Positions 22,166 to 31,551 are shown, counted from the stretch's first letter. The stretch: DNA of 64,000 bases from Pelagibacterium montanilacus (GCF_003992665.1 NZ_RZMX01000059.1:248001-312000); one strand, 5' to 3'. The notes: generated from the letters alone by a model not told the origin. Made by a program: numbers and translations.

Positions 22166-25072
22166 TCACAGAACCCTGGTGACCGAGAGGAACCCGTTCC
22201 GCTCGGCATTAGCCTTTTCGATGGCCGCGGCCGACCCCAGGACGGCGACGTGGCCGTGCCGGGCGACGGCATCGAAATACTCCGCCGCGGCGGTGAAATC
22301 GGCCGTGGTGGTGGAGAGCACCTGTTCGCGCCGGGCCTGCCGGTGCGCGTCGGTGACATTGGTCAGCGCGCGCACCAGCGCGGTGTAGCCCTTGGCGTCG
22401 GGCAGCTGGTAGGGGTCGAGATCGGAGATGACGCCGATGATCGAGCGCACCAGATCGGCCTCGGAAATCCCCTTGCGCAGGAAATCGCCGGTGGCGTCGT
22501 AGACGTCGAGCGTCGCGGTGAGGTTGGGATCGCGATAGGACCCGAAGGCGAAATCGCCCGAGAGGGAGTCAAAGAGCGAGAACCCGCCATAAGCGCCGCC
22601 CTCGACCCGGATCTTGTCCCAGAGCCATGAGGTGCGCAGGAACTTGTTGACCACCGCGAACGAGCCTTCGGGCGCATAGCCCAGCGCCTTGAGATTGGCG
22701 CCCTTGGCCACGTAGTTGACCTGTGCGGGGATGGTCAGGCCCTCATTGCGGGGTGCTGGCGGCGTGCCCCAGTCGGCGCGCACGAAGGCGCTGCGCGGCA
22801 GGCGCGAAAGCAGCGAGGCCAGCTCGGGCATGAACGCTTCGGTGCTCGGCCCGTCGGCGGTGAGGTTGGCAACGAGCGCAGCGGAATTGACGAGATGCCC
22901 GCGCAGAGCTTCTAGTGCCTGCTGCACGCCCTCCCAGTCGGTCTCGATCCGCCGGGCCAGTTCGCGGAGGAAAAAGAGCTGGCTGATCCCGCCCGTCTGC
23001 TCGTTGACCCAATCGGCCTCGTGCAGCCCCGCCCGGACGCGACCGAGGGCGAACTGGTGGCCCGAGGGCACGAGTCCGGCTTCAAAGCGCGCCTTGTCCT
23101 CGCCCACGATCTGGCGGATGCGGTCGCGGTTGGCGAAATTGGCGTCGGTGAGCACTTCGCCCATCACCGCAGCGAGCTCTGCGCCTCGGTCGGCGGTGGC
23201 CTTGCCGCGGGCGATCAGCATGGTGGCCGCCTCGTCGCTCCCGACGATGGCCGAGGACAGGCGCGAGATCGACACCCCGCCGGTCGACCGCCCGATCCGC
23301 TGGGTGAGGGCGACGAAATCCTCGCGCGAGGTGCCCGTCTGGGTCAGCGCGCGCGAAAAGACCGGCACCAGCGGCAGGAGGTCGGCGGGCACGGCCTTGA
23401 GATCGAAGGCGAGGTCCAGATAGACGATGCCATTGGTCGGCAGATCATGGGTGAGCACGCGCACCCCTTCGATCGCGGTTTCCGCCCCGGGAATGGACAT
23501 GCCCTCGCGCGGGAGATCCTTGAGCGTCAGCGTGGGGATACGAGCGAGGTCTTCTGGGTTGTCGGGCGCGTTCTGGAGCGTCTTGAGCCGCTTGGTGGTC
23601 TCGATGACCGCACCGATCTCGGCCTCGCTCATGGCCGATCTCGCGGCGTCGAGCCGGGCCCGCTCGGCGGCCTCCTCGCGGGCGGCCTGATCCTTGTCGG
23701 CCTTGAGCACCAGCGTGGTGCGGTGGGGATTGTCGAGCAGGAGCGAGCGGATGCGGTCCTCCACGATACGTTCGCCGGCGGCGAGGCGGGCCTTGATGGC
23801 GGCTAGCGGCTTTTCGTATTTCAGCCCGTCGAGCGGATTGCCGCCATAGAGCCATTTGTTGAGCGCGGAAAAGAAATAGATGATGCCGCGTGGATAGCCG
23901 CCGGTGTTGTTCTCGCGGAGCTGGAATTCATAGCTGTTGACCGTCGCCTCGATGGTCGCGGCGTCCACGCCGTCGCGCGCAAGGTCCTCTAGTCCATCGA
24001 GGATCAGGGCTTGGAGTTTGTCGGCATCGGCGGGATCGACCCCGCGCATGCCGGCATAAAACCACGGCTCGCGCGAATGACCGTTCAGGAACGCCATCAC
24101 CGCTTCGCCCAGACCGGATTCGGTCAGGCGCTTGTGGAGCGGGGAGGCCGAGGTGCCAAAGAGCGCCAGCGCGGTGATGGCGCGGGCGAGATTTTCCTCG
24201 TCGTCGGCAGTGTCCTCGAGCAGCCAGTTGACCGAGACGAAGGCGTTGCGCGTGTTTTCCTCGTCGGCCGGATAGGTCTTTTCGACCCGGCGCGGCTTGG
24301 AAAATCGTGGCTGGAGCGCGATCTCCCCGGCGGGAGCGGAGGGCTCGAAACGGTCGAGAACGGTGGCAAGGATGTCGAGGCGCTTTTCCGGGTCATCGTC
24401 CCCATAGAAGATGAACTGGGCGTTCGAGGGGTGGTAGTGGCGTTTGTGGAAAGCGGAGAACTGCTCGAAGGTGAGATCGGGCATGACGCGCGGATCGCCG
24501 CCCGAGGAGAGCCCGTAGGTGGTGTCGGGAAAGAGCGAGTTCTGCGCATAGACGCGGAAAACCTGATCGGGCGAGGAATAGCCGCCCTTCATCTCGTTGA
24601 AGACGACGCCCTTGTAGGCGAGAGGTCCGGCGGGATCCTCGAGCTCGTAGTGCCAGCCCTCCTGAAGGAAGGTTTCCCGGCTCAGGAGCGGGAAGAAGAC
24701 GGCATCGAGATAGACTTCCGTGAGGTTGTAGAAGTCCGCAAGGTTCTGACTGGCGACCGGGTAGACCGTCTTGTCGGGAAAGGTCATGGCGTTGAGGAAG
24801 GTGTGGAGCGAGCCCTTGAGCATTTCAACGAAGGGCTTCTTGACCGGGAATTTCTCCGAACCGCACAGGACCGAATGCTCGAGAATATGGGCGATGCCGG
24901 TGGAATCCTCGGGCGGGGTGGCAAAGGAAACGCCGAACACCTTGTTCTCGTCGTCATTGATCAGCGAGAGCACTTCGGCGCCCGTCTTTTTGTGCCGGTA
25001 ATGGCGCGCAAGAGCGTTGACCTCCTCGATCCGTTCCTCGGCGATGAGATCGAAAGCGTCTGCTGCGGCCAT
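22166..25072 (-). CDS. M16C metallopeptidase, presequence-protease-like
   Basis: 968 residues from ATG 25072, after CAGGAGC; about the length of the PreP/M16C family. The inverted zinc motif is HILEH (GIAHILEHSVLCGSEKFP), with the downstream Glu in FNEMKGGYSSPD. The second, inactive half includes WDKIRVEGGAYGGFSL, which closes the chamber. These enzymes degrade short unfolded peptides. No signal peptide is seen, so it is cytosolic. It is divergent from a secreted protein gene. Confidence 0.92.
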   Translation of the reverse strand: MAAADAFDLIAEERIEEVNALARHYRHKKTGAEVLSLINDDENKVFGVSFATPPEDSTGIAHILEHSVLCGSEKFPVKKPFVEMLKGSLHTFLNAMTFPDKTVYPVASQNLADFYNLTEVYLDAVFFPLLSRETFLQEGWHYELEDPAGPLAYKGVVFNEMKGGYSSPDQVFRVYAQNSLFPDTTYGLSSGGDPRVMPDLTFEQFSAFHKRHYHPSNAQFIFYGDDDPEKRLDILATVLDRFEPSAPAGEIALQPRFSKPRRVEKTYPADEENTRNAFVSVNWLLEDTADDEENLARAITALALFGTSASPLHKRLTESGLGEAVMAFLNGHSREPWFYAGMRGVDPADADKLQALILDGLEDLARDGVDAATIEATVNSYEFQLRENNTGGYPRGIIYFFSALNKWLYGGNPLDGLKYEKPLAAIKARLAAGERIVEDRIRSLLLDNPHRTTLVLKADKDQAAREEAAERARLDAARSAMSEAEIGAVIETTKRLKTLQNAPDNPEDLARIPTLTLKDLPREGMSIPGAETAIEGVRVLTHDLPTNGIVYLDLAFDLKAVPADLLPLVPVFSRALTQTGTSREDFVALTQRIGRSTGGVSISRLSSAIVGSDEAATMLIARGKATADRGAELAAVMGEVLTDANFANRDRIRQIVGEDKARFEAGLVPSGHQFALGRVRAGLHEADWVNEQTGGISQLFFLRELARRIETDWEGVQQALEALRGHLVNSAALVANLTADGPSTEAFMPELASLLSRLPRSAFVRADWGTPPAPRNEGLTIPAQVNYVAKGANLKALGYAPEGSFAVVNKFLRTSWLWDKIRVEGGAYGGFSLFDSLSGDFAFGSYRDPNLTATLDVYDATGDFLRKGISEADLVRSIIGVISDLDPYQLPDAKGYTALVRALTNVTDAHRQARREQVLSTTTADFTAAAEYFDAVARHGHVAVLGSAAAIEKANAERNGFLSVTRVL

Positions 25073-25227
25073 GGGGTGCTCCTGTTCGGTGATCGCTTGT
25101 GCTGCCGTATGTAGGGTTGCGGGCGGGAGGTGCCAAGCACGGCGGCCAACAATCGCGTGATTCAGTATGGACTTGCCGGCCCGCGCCGACCACATTGCTG
25201 CCAGTCGAGACAATCAGGGATGACGAT

Positions 25228-25863
25228 ATGCTCAAAGCGGGACTTTTGGTTGCACTGGCCACACTCGGGCTGTCCGCTGCCGCACCGGCGCTGGCACAGA
25301 CCGTCGAGCGGTGCGCGGCCATCGGTCCGGCGAGTGAGCGGCTGTCGTGCTATGATTCCCTTTTCCGTTCGGACCAGTTCACCGGGATCACCGGGGAAGC
25401 GAGCGAGCCGCTTGCGGGGCTTTGGACCGGTGGGATCGAGATCTCCCAGATCGAGGGCACCGAACGCCCGTTCGCGACCGTGCAATCCGAGCAGCTCATT
25501 CCTGCTCTCCCCAGGGGCCGCGCGCCGGCCCGGATGACAATCCTGTGCGTGGACGGCGATGCGGCGGTGCAGTTCGCCTTTGCGGGCTATCCGATGGGCA
25601 CGCCGACGTCCAACAGCGGGACGCTGACCATCCAGTTCGACCGACAGCCGCCACGCAGCCAGTCCCTTCCGCTCTCGCCCGATCGCAACGCGCTGGGGTT
25701 CTACGACGACCAGGCGGCGCGCGCCTTTATCGAGCAGCTTCGCCAGTCCGGCAGGCTGCTGGTCCGCGCCCAGCCGCAATCGCAGCGCTCGGTGACCGTG
25801 AGCTTTGAGATCGACGGCATCGAGCAGGCGATCGCCCCGGTGCGCGAGAGCTGCAACATCTAG
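25228..25863 (+). CDS. Secreted protein with VasI/TagO-like domain
   Basis: 211 residues from ATG 25228, after AGGGATG. The signal peptide is cleaved near ALAQ (about residue 20). The start of the mature part, ERCAAIGPASERLSCYDSLF, matches the Cys-containing start of the type VI secretion-associated VasI/TagO domain, and the rest is beta-rich. No type VI secretion genes are nearby, and this domain is also found in many lone periplasmic proteins, so I do not infer a secretion role. Confidence 0.65.
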   Translation: MLKAGLLVALATLGLSAAAPALAQTVERCAAIGPASERLSCYDSLFRSDQFTGITGEASEPLAGLWTGGIEISQIEGTERPFATVQSEQLIPALPRGRAPARMTILCVDGDAAVQFAFAGYPMGTPTSNSGTLTIQFDRQPPRSQSLPLSPDRNALGFYDDQAARAFIEQLRQSGRLLVRAQPQSQRSVTVSFEIDGIEQAIAPVRESCNI

Positions 25864-25876
25864 CTCCCGGCCATGG

Positions 25877-26674
25877 TTAGCCGTCCTTGCCGATGGCCTC
25901 GCGCATCTGGGCCACTTCGGTGCGCAGGGCGCGCACTTCCTCGAGCACCATCGACGTTTCCGACTGCAAGGCCTGGCGATCGGCTTCCAGGATGGCATCG
26001 TGCTCCTCCTGCATGGCCGAGACGATCACACCGATAAAGAGGTTGAGGACCGTGAAGGCCGTGCAGGCGATGAACGGTACGAAGAATGCCCATGCCCAGG
26101 GATAAATTTCCATCACCGGCCGGACGATGCCCATGGACCAGCTTTCCAGCGTCATGATCTGGAAGAGCGAATAAAACGAGGCGCCGATCGAGCCGAACCA
26201 GTCGGGAAAGCTGGCGCCAAAGAGCTTGGTCGCCATGACCGCAAAGACATAGAAGACCAGCAGCAGGAGGACGACGATCGAGCCGAGCCCGGGCAGGGCG
26301 GAAATCAGCCCGCCGACCACCCGGCGCAGCGAGGGCACCACGGAAATCAGCCGCAGCACGCGCAGGATGCGGAGAGCGCGCAAGACGGTGAAGGGCCCGG
26401 ACGCGGGAATGAGCGCGATGGCGACGATAGTGAAATCGAAGATCGACCAGGGATCGCGGAAGAACCGGAAGCCGAAGGCGTAGAGCCGCAGGGCGATTTC
26501 GACGATGAAGATGGCGAGGATGATGCGGTCGAAGGTCTCGAGCAGGCCGCCGGCGCGCGCCATCACCTCGGGAACCGTTTCAAGCCCCAGGGTCACCGCG
26601 TTGATGATGATGATCGTGATGATCCATTGCTCCCAGCGACGCGAGGAGACGAGCAGTGCAATCTTAGAACGCAT
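25877..26674 (-). CDS. Voltage-gated sodium channel, NaChBac/BacNaV type
   Basis: 265 residues from ATG 26674. Six transmembrane helices are visible. S4 is RALRILRVLRLISVVPSLRR, with Arg at every third position (voltage sensor). The pore helix ends in the selectivity filter TLESWSM, with Glu177, identical to well-studied bacterial sodium channels. After S6 (LNLFIGVIVSAMQEEH) comes a C-terminal coiled coil (about 228-262) that should hold the tetramer together. It is downstream of, and on the same strand as, the M23 peptidase gene, 86 bases away. Confidence 0.9.
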   Translation of the reverse strand: MRSKIALLVSSRRWEQWIITIIIINAVTLGLETVPEVMARAGGLLETFDRIILAIFIVEIALRLYAFGFRFFRDPWSIFDFTIVAIALIPASGPFTVLRALRILRVLRLISVVPSLRRVVGGLISALPGLGSIVVLLLLVFYVFAVMATKLFGASFPDWFGSIGASFYSLFQIMTLESWSMGIVRPVMEIYPWAWAFFVPFIACTAFTVLNLFIGVIVSAMQEEHDAILEADRQALQSETSMVLEEVRALRTEVAQMREAIGKDG

Positions 26675-26760
26675 GTACCCTGTGGGCCCCCGCTGAACAA
26701 CGCGCAAAGGGAAAGCGTGAATCGCGGGGGCGGTCAAGGGGCACGGGCCCCGGCCTGAAC

Positions 26761-27741
26761 TCAGTTCGCGGTGACGATTTGCCCGCGCATCGGTTCGCCG
26801 CGGTCCACGGGCTCGCCGTCTGCGGCATAATCGAGGAACTGAGCGGGAATGCCTTCGCCCTCCAGCAGATCGGGCGTGGTCTGGAGATGGAAATGCAGGT
26901 GCGGCTCGGAGGTGTTGCCCGAGTTCCCGCACAGCCCCAGAACATCGCCCTGGCTGACCTCGTCGCCCAGCTGGACCTGGACCGAGCCGGCCTGGAGGTG
27001 GGCGAGGAAGGCATATTCGTCATCGGCCAGATTGAGAATGACGTGGTTGCCCGCCGGGTTTTCCGGATCGGTCTCCCCGATCACCTGATCGGGCAGATCC
27101 CTGACCGCTGCGACGACGAGGCCGTCGGCGGGGGCGAGGATCTCCTGGCCCCAGCAATGGTAGTTCTCGGGCAGGAGAGGATCGCCCTCAAAGGTCGCGC
27201 CGTCCCTCTCGACCACGAAATCGACCGCAAAACGCTGAATGGGATCGACCGCATGATAGTTCTGCGCGACCGTGCGCCCGCCCCAATAGACCGACCATTC
27301 GCCCTCGAAGGGCAGGCGCAGATCGGCTCGGGTGGTGTAGTCGAGATGTTGCGAGGGTGCGGCTTCGGGCTCGGGCTGGACGTAAAAGCCGAGAATGGTG
27401 CCGTCTTCCGCGAACGCCCACTGCATGACGACGGGGGTTTCCGCATTGTCCCAGCGCCCGGTGCGCACGTAGAATTCGCCCTGCGGGGTGGCGCGGACCA
27501 CTTCGTCGAGGATGTCGACTTCCTGGCCGATTTCGGGGGCGAGGTCGGCGCGGAACTGCTCGAAGGCTTCCAACGAGCCGAGCGCGTCCTGCATCTCCGG
27601 GCTCATCGCCTCCCAGATGCCTTCGAGGTCTCCGGCAAGGAAGGCGTCGGAGCGCTCACGGCCGAACTCGAACGCATCCTGCCCCAGGGCAGGGGCGGAA
27701 AGCAGGGTGGCGGCAGCGAGGGCGAAAAGGCGCGGCATCAT
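26761..27741 (-). CDS. Secreted M23 family metallopeptidase with N-terminal DUF3887-like domain
   Basis: 326 residues. The signal peptide is cleaved near ALGQ (about residue 21). Residues about 25-130 look like the small DUF3887-type domain (FLAGDLEGIWEAMSPEMQ). The M23 domain has HAVDPIQRFAVDF (metal His and Asp) and the signature PHLHFHLQ. Family members cut cell-wall peptides or other Gly-rich bonds; the substrate here is unknown. The domain order is unusual, but the active-site residues are all there. Confidence 0.87.
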   Translation of the reverse strand: MMPRLFALAAATLLSAPALGQDAFEFGRERSDAFLAGDLEGIWEAMSPEMQDALGSLEAFEQFRADLAPEIGQEVDILDEVVRATPQGEFYVRTGRWDNAETPVVMQWAFAEDGTILGFYVQPEPEAAPSQHLDYTTRADLRLPFEGEWSVYWGGRTVAQNYHAVDPIQRFAVDFVVERDGATFEGDPLLPENYHCWGQEILAPADGLVVAAVRDLPDQVIGETDPENPAGNHVILNLADDEYAFLAHLQAGSVQVQLGDEVSQGDVLGLCGNSGNTSEPHLHFHLQTTPDLLEGEGIPAQFLDYAADGEPVDRGEPMRGQIVTAN

Positions 27742-27821
27742 GGCGAAGGCTCCGGTGGGACACCTTGCTTAATGCGCCGGTGGGGTCAAAGGTTCAGACT
27801 GCTGGCCCCGATCTGGGCCGG

Positions 27822-28037
27822 TCAGGCTTTGCGCGACTTGCGCACGGGCTTGGCCGCCTTGGTGGCAGCCTTTTCCTCGGCGTCGACGCGCTCTTTTTCG
27901 AGACGAAGGGCCTTGAGACGCGCGGTCTTGGCGCGGGTGGCGTCGAGCGTCCGTTCTTCCTCATCGAGCGCCTGCTTCTGGCGCTTTTCCATTTCGGAGA
28001 ACTTCTTTTGCGCGCTGATGCGCGCTGGGGTGACCAT
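27822..28037 (-). CDS. Small Lys/Glu-rich helical protein
   Basis: 71 residues from ATG 28037 (MVTPARISAQKKFSEMEKRQ). It is one long charged helix with a basic tail (KAAKPVRKSRKA). A GGCCGCC-CGAA-GGCGGCC hairpin sits 22 bases upstream of the ATG (minus strand), between it and the cold-shock gene. It probably gets read-through transcription from the cold-shock promoter. The function is unknown. Confidence 0.6.
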   Translation of the reverse strand: MVTPARISAQKKFSEMEKRQKQALDEEERTLDATRAKTARLKALRLEKERVDAEEKAATKAAKPVRKSRKA

Positions 28038-28058
28038 GATTGGCTCCAGAACGAAGAA

Positions 28059-28076
28059 GGCCGCCCGAAGGCGGCC
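28059..28076 (-). terminator. Hairpin terminator/attenuator after cold-shock gene
   Basis: On the minus strand GGCCGCC-TTCG-GGCGGCC is followed by TTCTTCGTTC. A compact 7-bp stem with a TTCG tetraloop and a pyrimidine tail should terminate most transcripts and leave part of them to reach the small gene downstream. Confidence 0.65.
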
Positions 28077-28089
28077 CTCTGAAAGCAGA

Positions 28090-28299
28090 TTATTCGGCGA
28101 CCGAGAGGTTGACCGCCGAGCTGCGGCCGTCACGGCCCTTCTCGAGATCGTAGTTCACGACCTGACCTTCGGTCAGCGTGCCGAGGCCCGAGCGCTCGAC
28201 TGCCGAGATGTGCACGAACGCGTCACCGCCGCCTTCGTTGGGCTCGATGAAGCCGAAGCCCTTGGTGGTGTTGAAGAATTTTACCTTGCCGGTGGCCAT
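28090..28299 (-). CDS. cspA: Cold-shock protein, CspA family
   Basis: 69 residues, the usual length. RNP1 (KGFGFI) and RNP2 (VFVHIS-like, here DAFVHIS) are both intact in the five-strand OB fold. It binds single-stranded RNA and DNA and melts mRNA structure in the cold or in stationary phase. GAAAGGA precedes the ATG. A leader of at least 100 bases (28300-28460) without genes follows upstream, as is common for cold-shock genes. Confidence 0.95.
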   Translation of the reverse strand: MATGKVKFFNTTKGFGFIEPNEGGGDAFVHISAVERSGLGTLTEGQVVNYDLEKGRDGRSSAVNLSVAE

Positions 28300-28354
28300 G
28301 ATATGGTCCTTTCAATTGGCAGGTTCACCCGGAGCACCATGCGTTGCCGGATGC

Positions 28355-28374
28355 GACGGGTCGAAGTGCCCGTC
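28355..28374 (-). promoter_or_regulatory. Hairpin in presumed cspA 5' leader
   Basis: GACGGG and CCCGTC are 8 bases apart (28355-28374), about 55 bases upstream of the cspA start. Leaders of cold-shock mRNAs often refold with temperature. That role is inferred from position only. Confidence 0.3.
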
Positions 28375-28503
28375 TCTAACGATCGCAATTGAAGGTAGCC
28401 AGAGTAGCCGGCATGCACCGGAAGTTCAGGGTCGCCAATAGCATCACGTATGGTTCCCATCTTACAGCGCCAGCGAGCCTTTAGCAAGCGGCGCCATACG
28501 AAC

Positions 28504-28533
28504 TTGTCCCCCCGTGCCGCAGCCGGGCTATCG
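28504..28533 (+). promoter_or_regulatory. Candidate promoter of the GTA cluster
   Basis: TTGTCC (28504-28509) and CTATCG (28528-28533) are 18 bases apart, and the pair is about 33 bases upstream of the first GTA start codon. The match to the housekeeping consensus is moderate. The gap 28300-28566 is shared with the divergent cspA gene. Confidence 0.28.
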
Positions 28534-28566
28534 TTGTGTCATGCTTACAAAATGGTGCGGGGAGAC

Positions 28567-28992
28567 ATGTCCGACGGGGTCGACTGGGCCGCGGTGCGGC
28601 GCGCCTATGAAGATACGCCCGAGCCCACGCGCGCCATCGCCGAGCGGTACGGCATCACGCTCGACGCCCTGGCCAAGGCCAGGCGGGCAGGCCAGTGGAT
28701 GCCCCGGCGCGCGGGGCGGCAGACCGCATCACGGGTCCAGCTCATTGCGCGGCTGATGCGCCTGCTCGACCGGCAGGTGAGCCAGATCGAGGAGAAGATG
28801 GGCGCGGACGGGGACGGGACGCTCCCGGACGTGCGCCTTCTCGAAACCCTCACGCGCACCATGGACCGGCTGATCGCGCTCGACGAGGCCGAACGCGCCC
28901 GGCGCCCCAGGCGCCTGAGCGGACCCGAGGCAGAAGAGCTGCGCACGCGGCTGGCAGACAGGATCATGCGGTTTGGACAGACGAACGGCTGA
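28567..28992 (+). CDS. GTA gp1-like small terminase / HTH protein
   Basis: 141 residues from ATG 28567, after GGGGAG. A helix-turn-helix is seen at about residues 17-45 (TRAIAERYGITLDALAKARR). A long charged helical region follows that could form an oligomer. It lies directly before the large terminase with a 20-base overlap, the place taken by the small terminase in the Rhodobacter capsulatus GTA. Small terminases bind DNA and load it into the packaging motor. In GTAs this protein lacks site specificity, so random host DNA is packed. Confidence 0.72.
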   Translation: MSDGVDWAAVRRAYEDTPEPTRAIAERYGITLDALAKARRAGQWMPRRAGRQTASRVQLIARLMRLLDRQVSQIEEKMGADGDGTLPDVRLLETLTRTMDRLIALDEAERARRPRRLSGPEAEELRTRLADRIMRFGQTNG

Positions 28993-30241
28993 AGCGATCG
29001 CCAGGGCGATCCCGCTCGCGGAGGCGAGGGGGCTCGTCGACGACTGGACGCTCGAGGCGCGGCCCGCCCAGCTTGCCCCCGTTGGCGACTGGGTGACCTG
29101 GCTGCTGGTCGGCGGGCGCGGGGCGGGCAAGACGCGGGCCGGCGCCGAATGGGTGCGGGGCCTTGCGATCGGCTCACGGCCCATGAGCCCGATCGCGCTC
29201 GTTGGCGAAACCATGACCGAGGCGCGGGCCGTGATGGTGGAGGGTGTCTCCGGGCTTCTGGCTCTGGGGCGCGAGGGCACGCGCCCGCGATACGATTCCG
29301 GTCGCGACCGGGTGGAGTGGCCCAACGGGGCGATCGGGCTGGTGCTGCCGGCCAACGACCCCGAGCGGTTCCGCGGCCCCCAGTTCGCGGCGGCCTGGTG
29401 CGATGAGCTGGCCAAATGGCCCAAGGCCGAGGCGGCCTGGGACATGCTGCAATTCGGGCTGCGGCTGGGCGATCACCCCCGCCAGCTCGTGACGACGACG
29501 CCCCGGCCCACACGGCTGCTCAAGCGGCTGCTGGCCGAGCCGGGAACGGTCATCACGCGCATGCGGACCGACGAGAACGCGGACAATCTCGCGCCGGGAT
29601 TTCTCGACGCGGTCGTGGGACGCTATCGCGGCACGGCGCTGGGCCGGCAGGAACTGGATGGGGAAATGATCGAGGACAGGCCCGGCGCGCTCTGGACCCG
29701 TGACGGGCTCGAAGCGGTACGGATCGCGATCGTGCCCGAACTCGAACGGGTGGTGGTGGCGGTCGATCCTCCCGCATCGAGCGCCGAGGGCGCGGATTCG
29801 TGCGGGATCGTGGTGGCGGGCCGGCGCGGCGGGATCGCCGTGGTGCTGGCCGACCGCACGGTGTCCCGGATGACCCCGGTGGGCTGGGCGCGCGTGGCGA
29901 TCAAGGCGTTTCACGAATTCGGGGCCGACGCGATCATCGCGGAGGTCAACCAGGGTGGGGAGATGGTCAAGCAGGTGCTCGCCCAGGTCGATGCGCTGGT
30001 GCCGGTGCGCTCGGTGCGCGCGACCCGGGGCAAATGGCTGCGGGCCGAACCGGTCGCGGCGCTCTATGCGCAGGGCAAGGTGAGCCACGCGGGTTCCTTC
30101 CCCCAGCTCGAGGACGAGATGTGCGCTTTCGGGGTCGACGGGATGGCAGAGGGCCATTCGCCCGACAGGCTGGACGCGCTGGTCTGGGCGCTGCGCGAAT
30201 TGCTGCTCAGGGGCGGCGGCGTGCCCCGGGCGCGGTGGTGA
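28973..30241 (+). CDS. GTA large terminase (gp2)
   Basis: 422 residues from TTG 28973, inside the end of gp1. Walker A is GGRGAGKT and Walker B is AAWCDE, in the ATPase half; motif III-type TTTPRP follows. The nuclease half starts near VVAVDPPASS with further acidic residues (IIAEVNQGG and SPDRLDALVWAL). It is the motor that translocates and cuts DNA into the prohead. Length and motifs fit GTA/phage terminases. A 150-base gap separates it from the portal gene. Confidence 0.92.
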   Translation: MDRRTAEAIARAIPLAEARGLVDDWTLEARPAQLAPVGDWVTWLLVGGRGAGKTRAGAEWVRGLAIGSRPMSPIALVGETMTEARAVMVEGVSGLLALGREGTRPRYDSGRDRVEWPNGAIGLVLPANDPERFRGPQFAAAWCDELAKWPKAEAAWDMLQFGLRLGDHPRQLVTTTPRPTRLLKRLLAEPGTVITRMRTDENADNLAPGFLDAVVGRYRGTALGRQELDGEMIEDRPGALWTRDGLEAVRIAIVPELERVVVAVDPPASSAEGADSCGIVVAGRRGGIAVVLADRTVSRMTPVGWARVAIKAFHEFGADAIIAEVNQGGEMVKQVLAQVDALVPVRSVRATRGKWLRAEPVAALYAQGKVSHAGSFPQLEDEMCAFGVDGMAEGHSPDRLDALVWALRELLLRGGGVPRARW

Positions 30242-30393
30242 AAAGCGAATACTTATCCCCCCGTCACGGGGCTGGGGTATGGTTCTGACATGATGGGAAC
30301 AGTGGGCGGGGCGCCGGGAGCGCACTCCTTGTGCCGGTCGCCGGCGGTCGAGCCGCGGCGGAGGCGCCCGCTGCCAGGAAGGGATATCAACAC

Positions 30394-31551
30394 ATGCCGA
30401 ACTGGTTCGACCGGCTCGTTGCCGGCCGCGTCCGCGCGCCTGCTGAGACAAAGACGGCGGGCAGCCAGACGCTCTTCGCGCTCAGCCCGCTGGGCGAGGG
30501 GGCGAGCCCGCGAAAAGGGTTCGTCGCGCTGGCCAATGAGGGCTTTGCGCGCAATCCGGTGGTCCATCGCTGCGTGCGGCTGGTGGCCCAGAGTGCGGCG
30601 CGGGTGCCTTTCGAGGTCCGCGACGGGGCGCGAGTGCTGACCGAGCACCCCATGCTCGATCTGATCGCCCGGCCCAACCGCCGCCAGACGGGCAGCGCGC
30701 TGCTCGAGGCGGTCTATTGCTATCTCCAGACGGCGGGGAACGCGTTCATCGACGCGGCGATCGCCGATGGGGAGGTCAAGGGGCTCTACGGATTGCGGCC
30801 CGACCGCATGGCGGTGATCGCGGGCCGGGATGGCTGGCCGATCGGCTATGGCTACACCGTGGGCGGGACGACAACCCGGCTGATGCTCGACACCGCGCCC
30901 ATACCGCGCGTGCTGCATCTGAGCCTGTTCCATCCGCTCGACGATCATTACGGGATGTCCCCGCTCCAGGCGGCGCAGGAAAGTCTTGAGACCCACAACG
31001 CCGCCACGCGCTGGAACCGGGCGCTGCTCGAGAACGCGGCGCGGCCCTCCGGGGCGCTGGTCTACAGCGCGGGCGAGAACCTCACCGAGGAGCAGTTCCG
31101 CCGGCTCAAGGACGAGCTGGAGGCCGGGTTTGCAGGGGCGATGAACGCGGGCCGGCCCATGGTGCTCGATGGCGGGCTGGACTGGAAGTCGATGGGGCTT
31201 TCGCCCAAGGACATGGATTTCCTCGAAGCCAAGAACGCGGCGGCGCGGGAGATCGCGCTGGCCTTCGGCGTGCCGCCCATGCTGCTCGGCATTCCCGGGG
31301 ACAACACCTATGCCAACTATGCCGAAGCAAGCCGGGCCCTCTGGCGCCAGACGGTGATCCCGCTGGTCCAGAGCGTTGCCGCCGCGCTCGGCCAATGGCT
31401 GGCCCCGGCGTTCGGCGGCGCGGCGCTGGTGCCCGATTTCGACGTGATCGAGGCGCTGGCGGCCGAGCGGGCGCTTGAATGGGACCGGATCGGGAAAGCC
31501 GGGTTTCTGACTGACGCCGAGAAGCGTGAGCTGGTGGGGTTCGGGGAGTAG
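30394..31551 (+). CDS. GTA portal protein (gp3)
   Basis: 385 residues from ATG 30394, with AGGAAGGGA upstream; an earlier start would add an unlikely Pro/Arg-rich leader. HK97-type phage portal: NPVVHRCVRLVAQSAARVPF, the IPRVLHLSLFHPLDDHYGMSPLQAA segment and the late VPPMLLGIPGDNTYANYAEA are all typical. Twelve copies form the ring through which DNA enters the head and to which the tail connects. Confidence 0.92.
   Translation: MPNWFDRLVAGRVRAPAETKTAGSQTLFALSPLGEGASPRKGFVALANEGFARNPVVHRCVRLVAQSAARVPFEVRDGARVLTEHPMLDLIARPNRRQTGSALLEAVYCYLQTAGNAFIDAAIADGEVKGLYGLRPDRMAVIAGRDGWPIGYGYTVGGTTTRLMLDTAPIPRVLHLSLFHPLDDHYGMSPLQAAQESLETHNAATRWNRALLENAARPSGALVYSAGENLTEEQFRRLKDELEAGFAGAMNAGRPMVLDGGLDWKSMGLSPKDMDFLEAKNAAAREIALAFGVPPMLLGIPGDNTYANYAEASRALWRQTVIPLVQSVAAALGQWLAPAFGGAALVPDFDVIEALAAERALEWDRIGKAGFLTDAEKRELVGFGE

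Noticed and set aside
25228-25863. Part of a type VI secretion locus
   Set aside because: Only one protein with a VasI/TagO-like domain; no sheath, hub or ATPase genes nearby.
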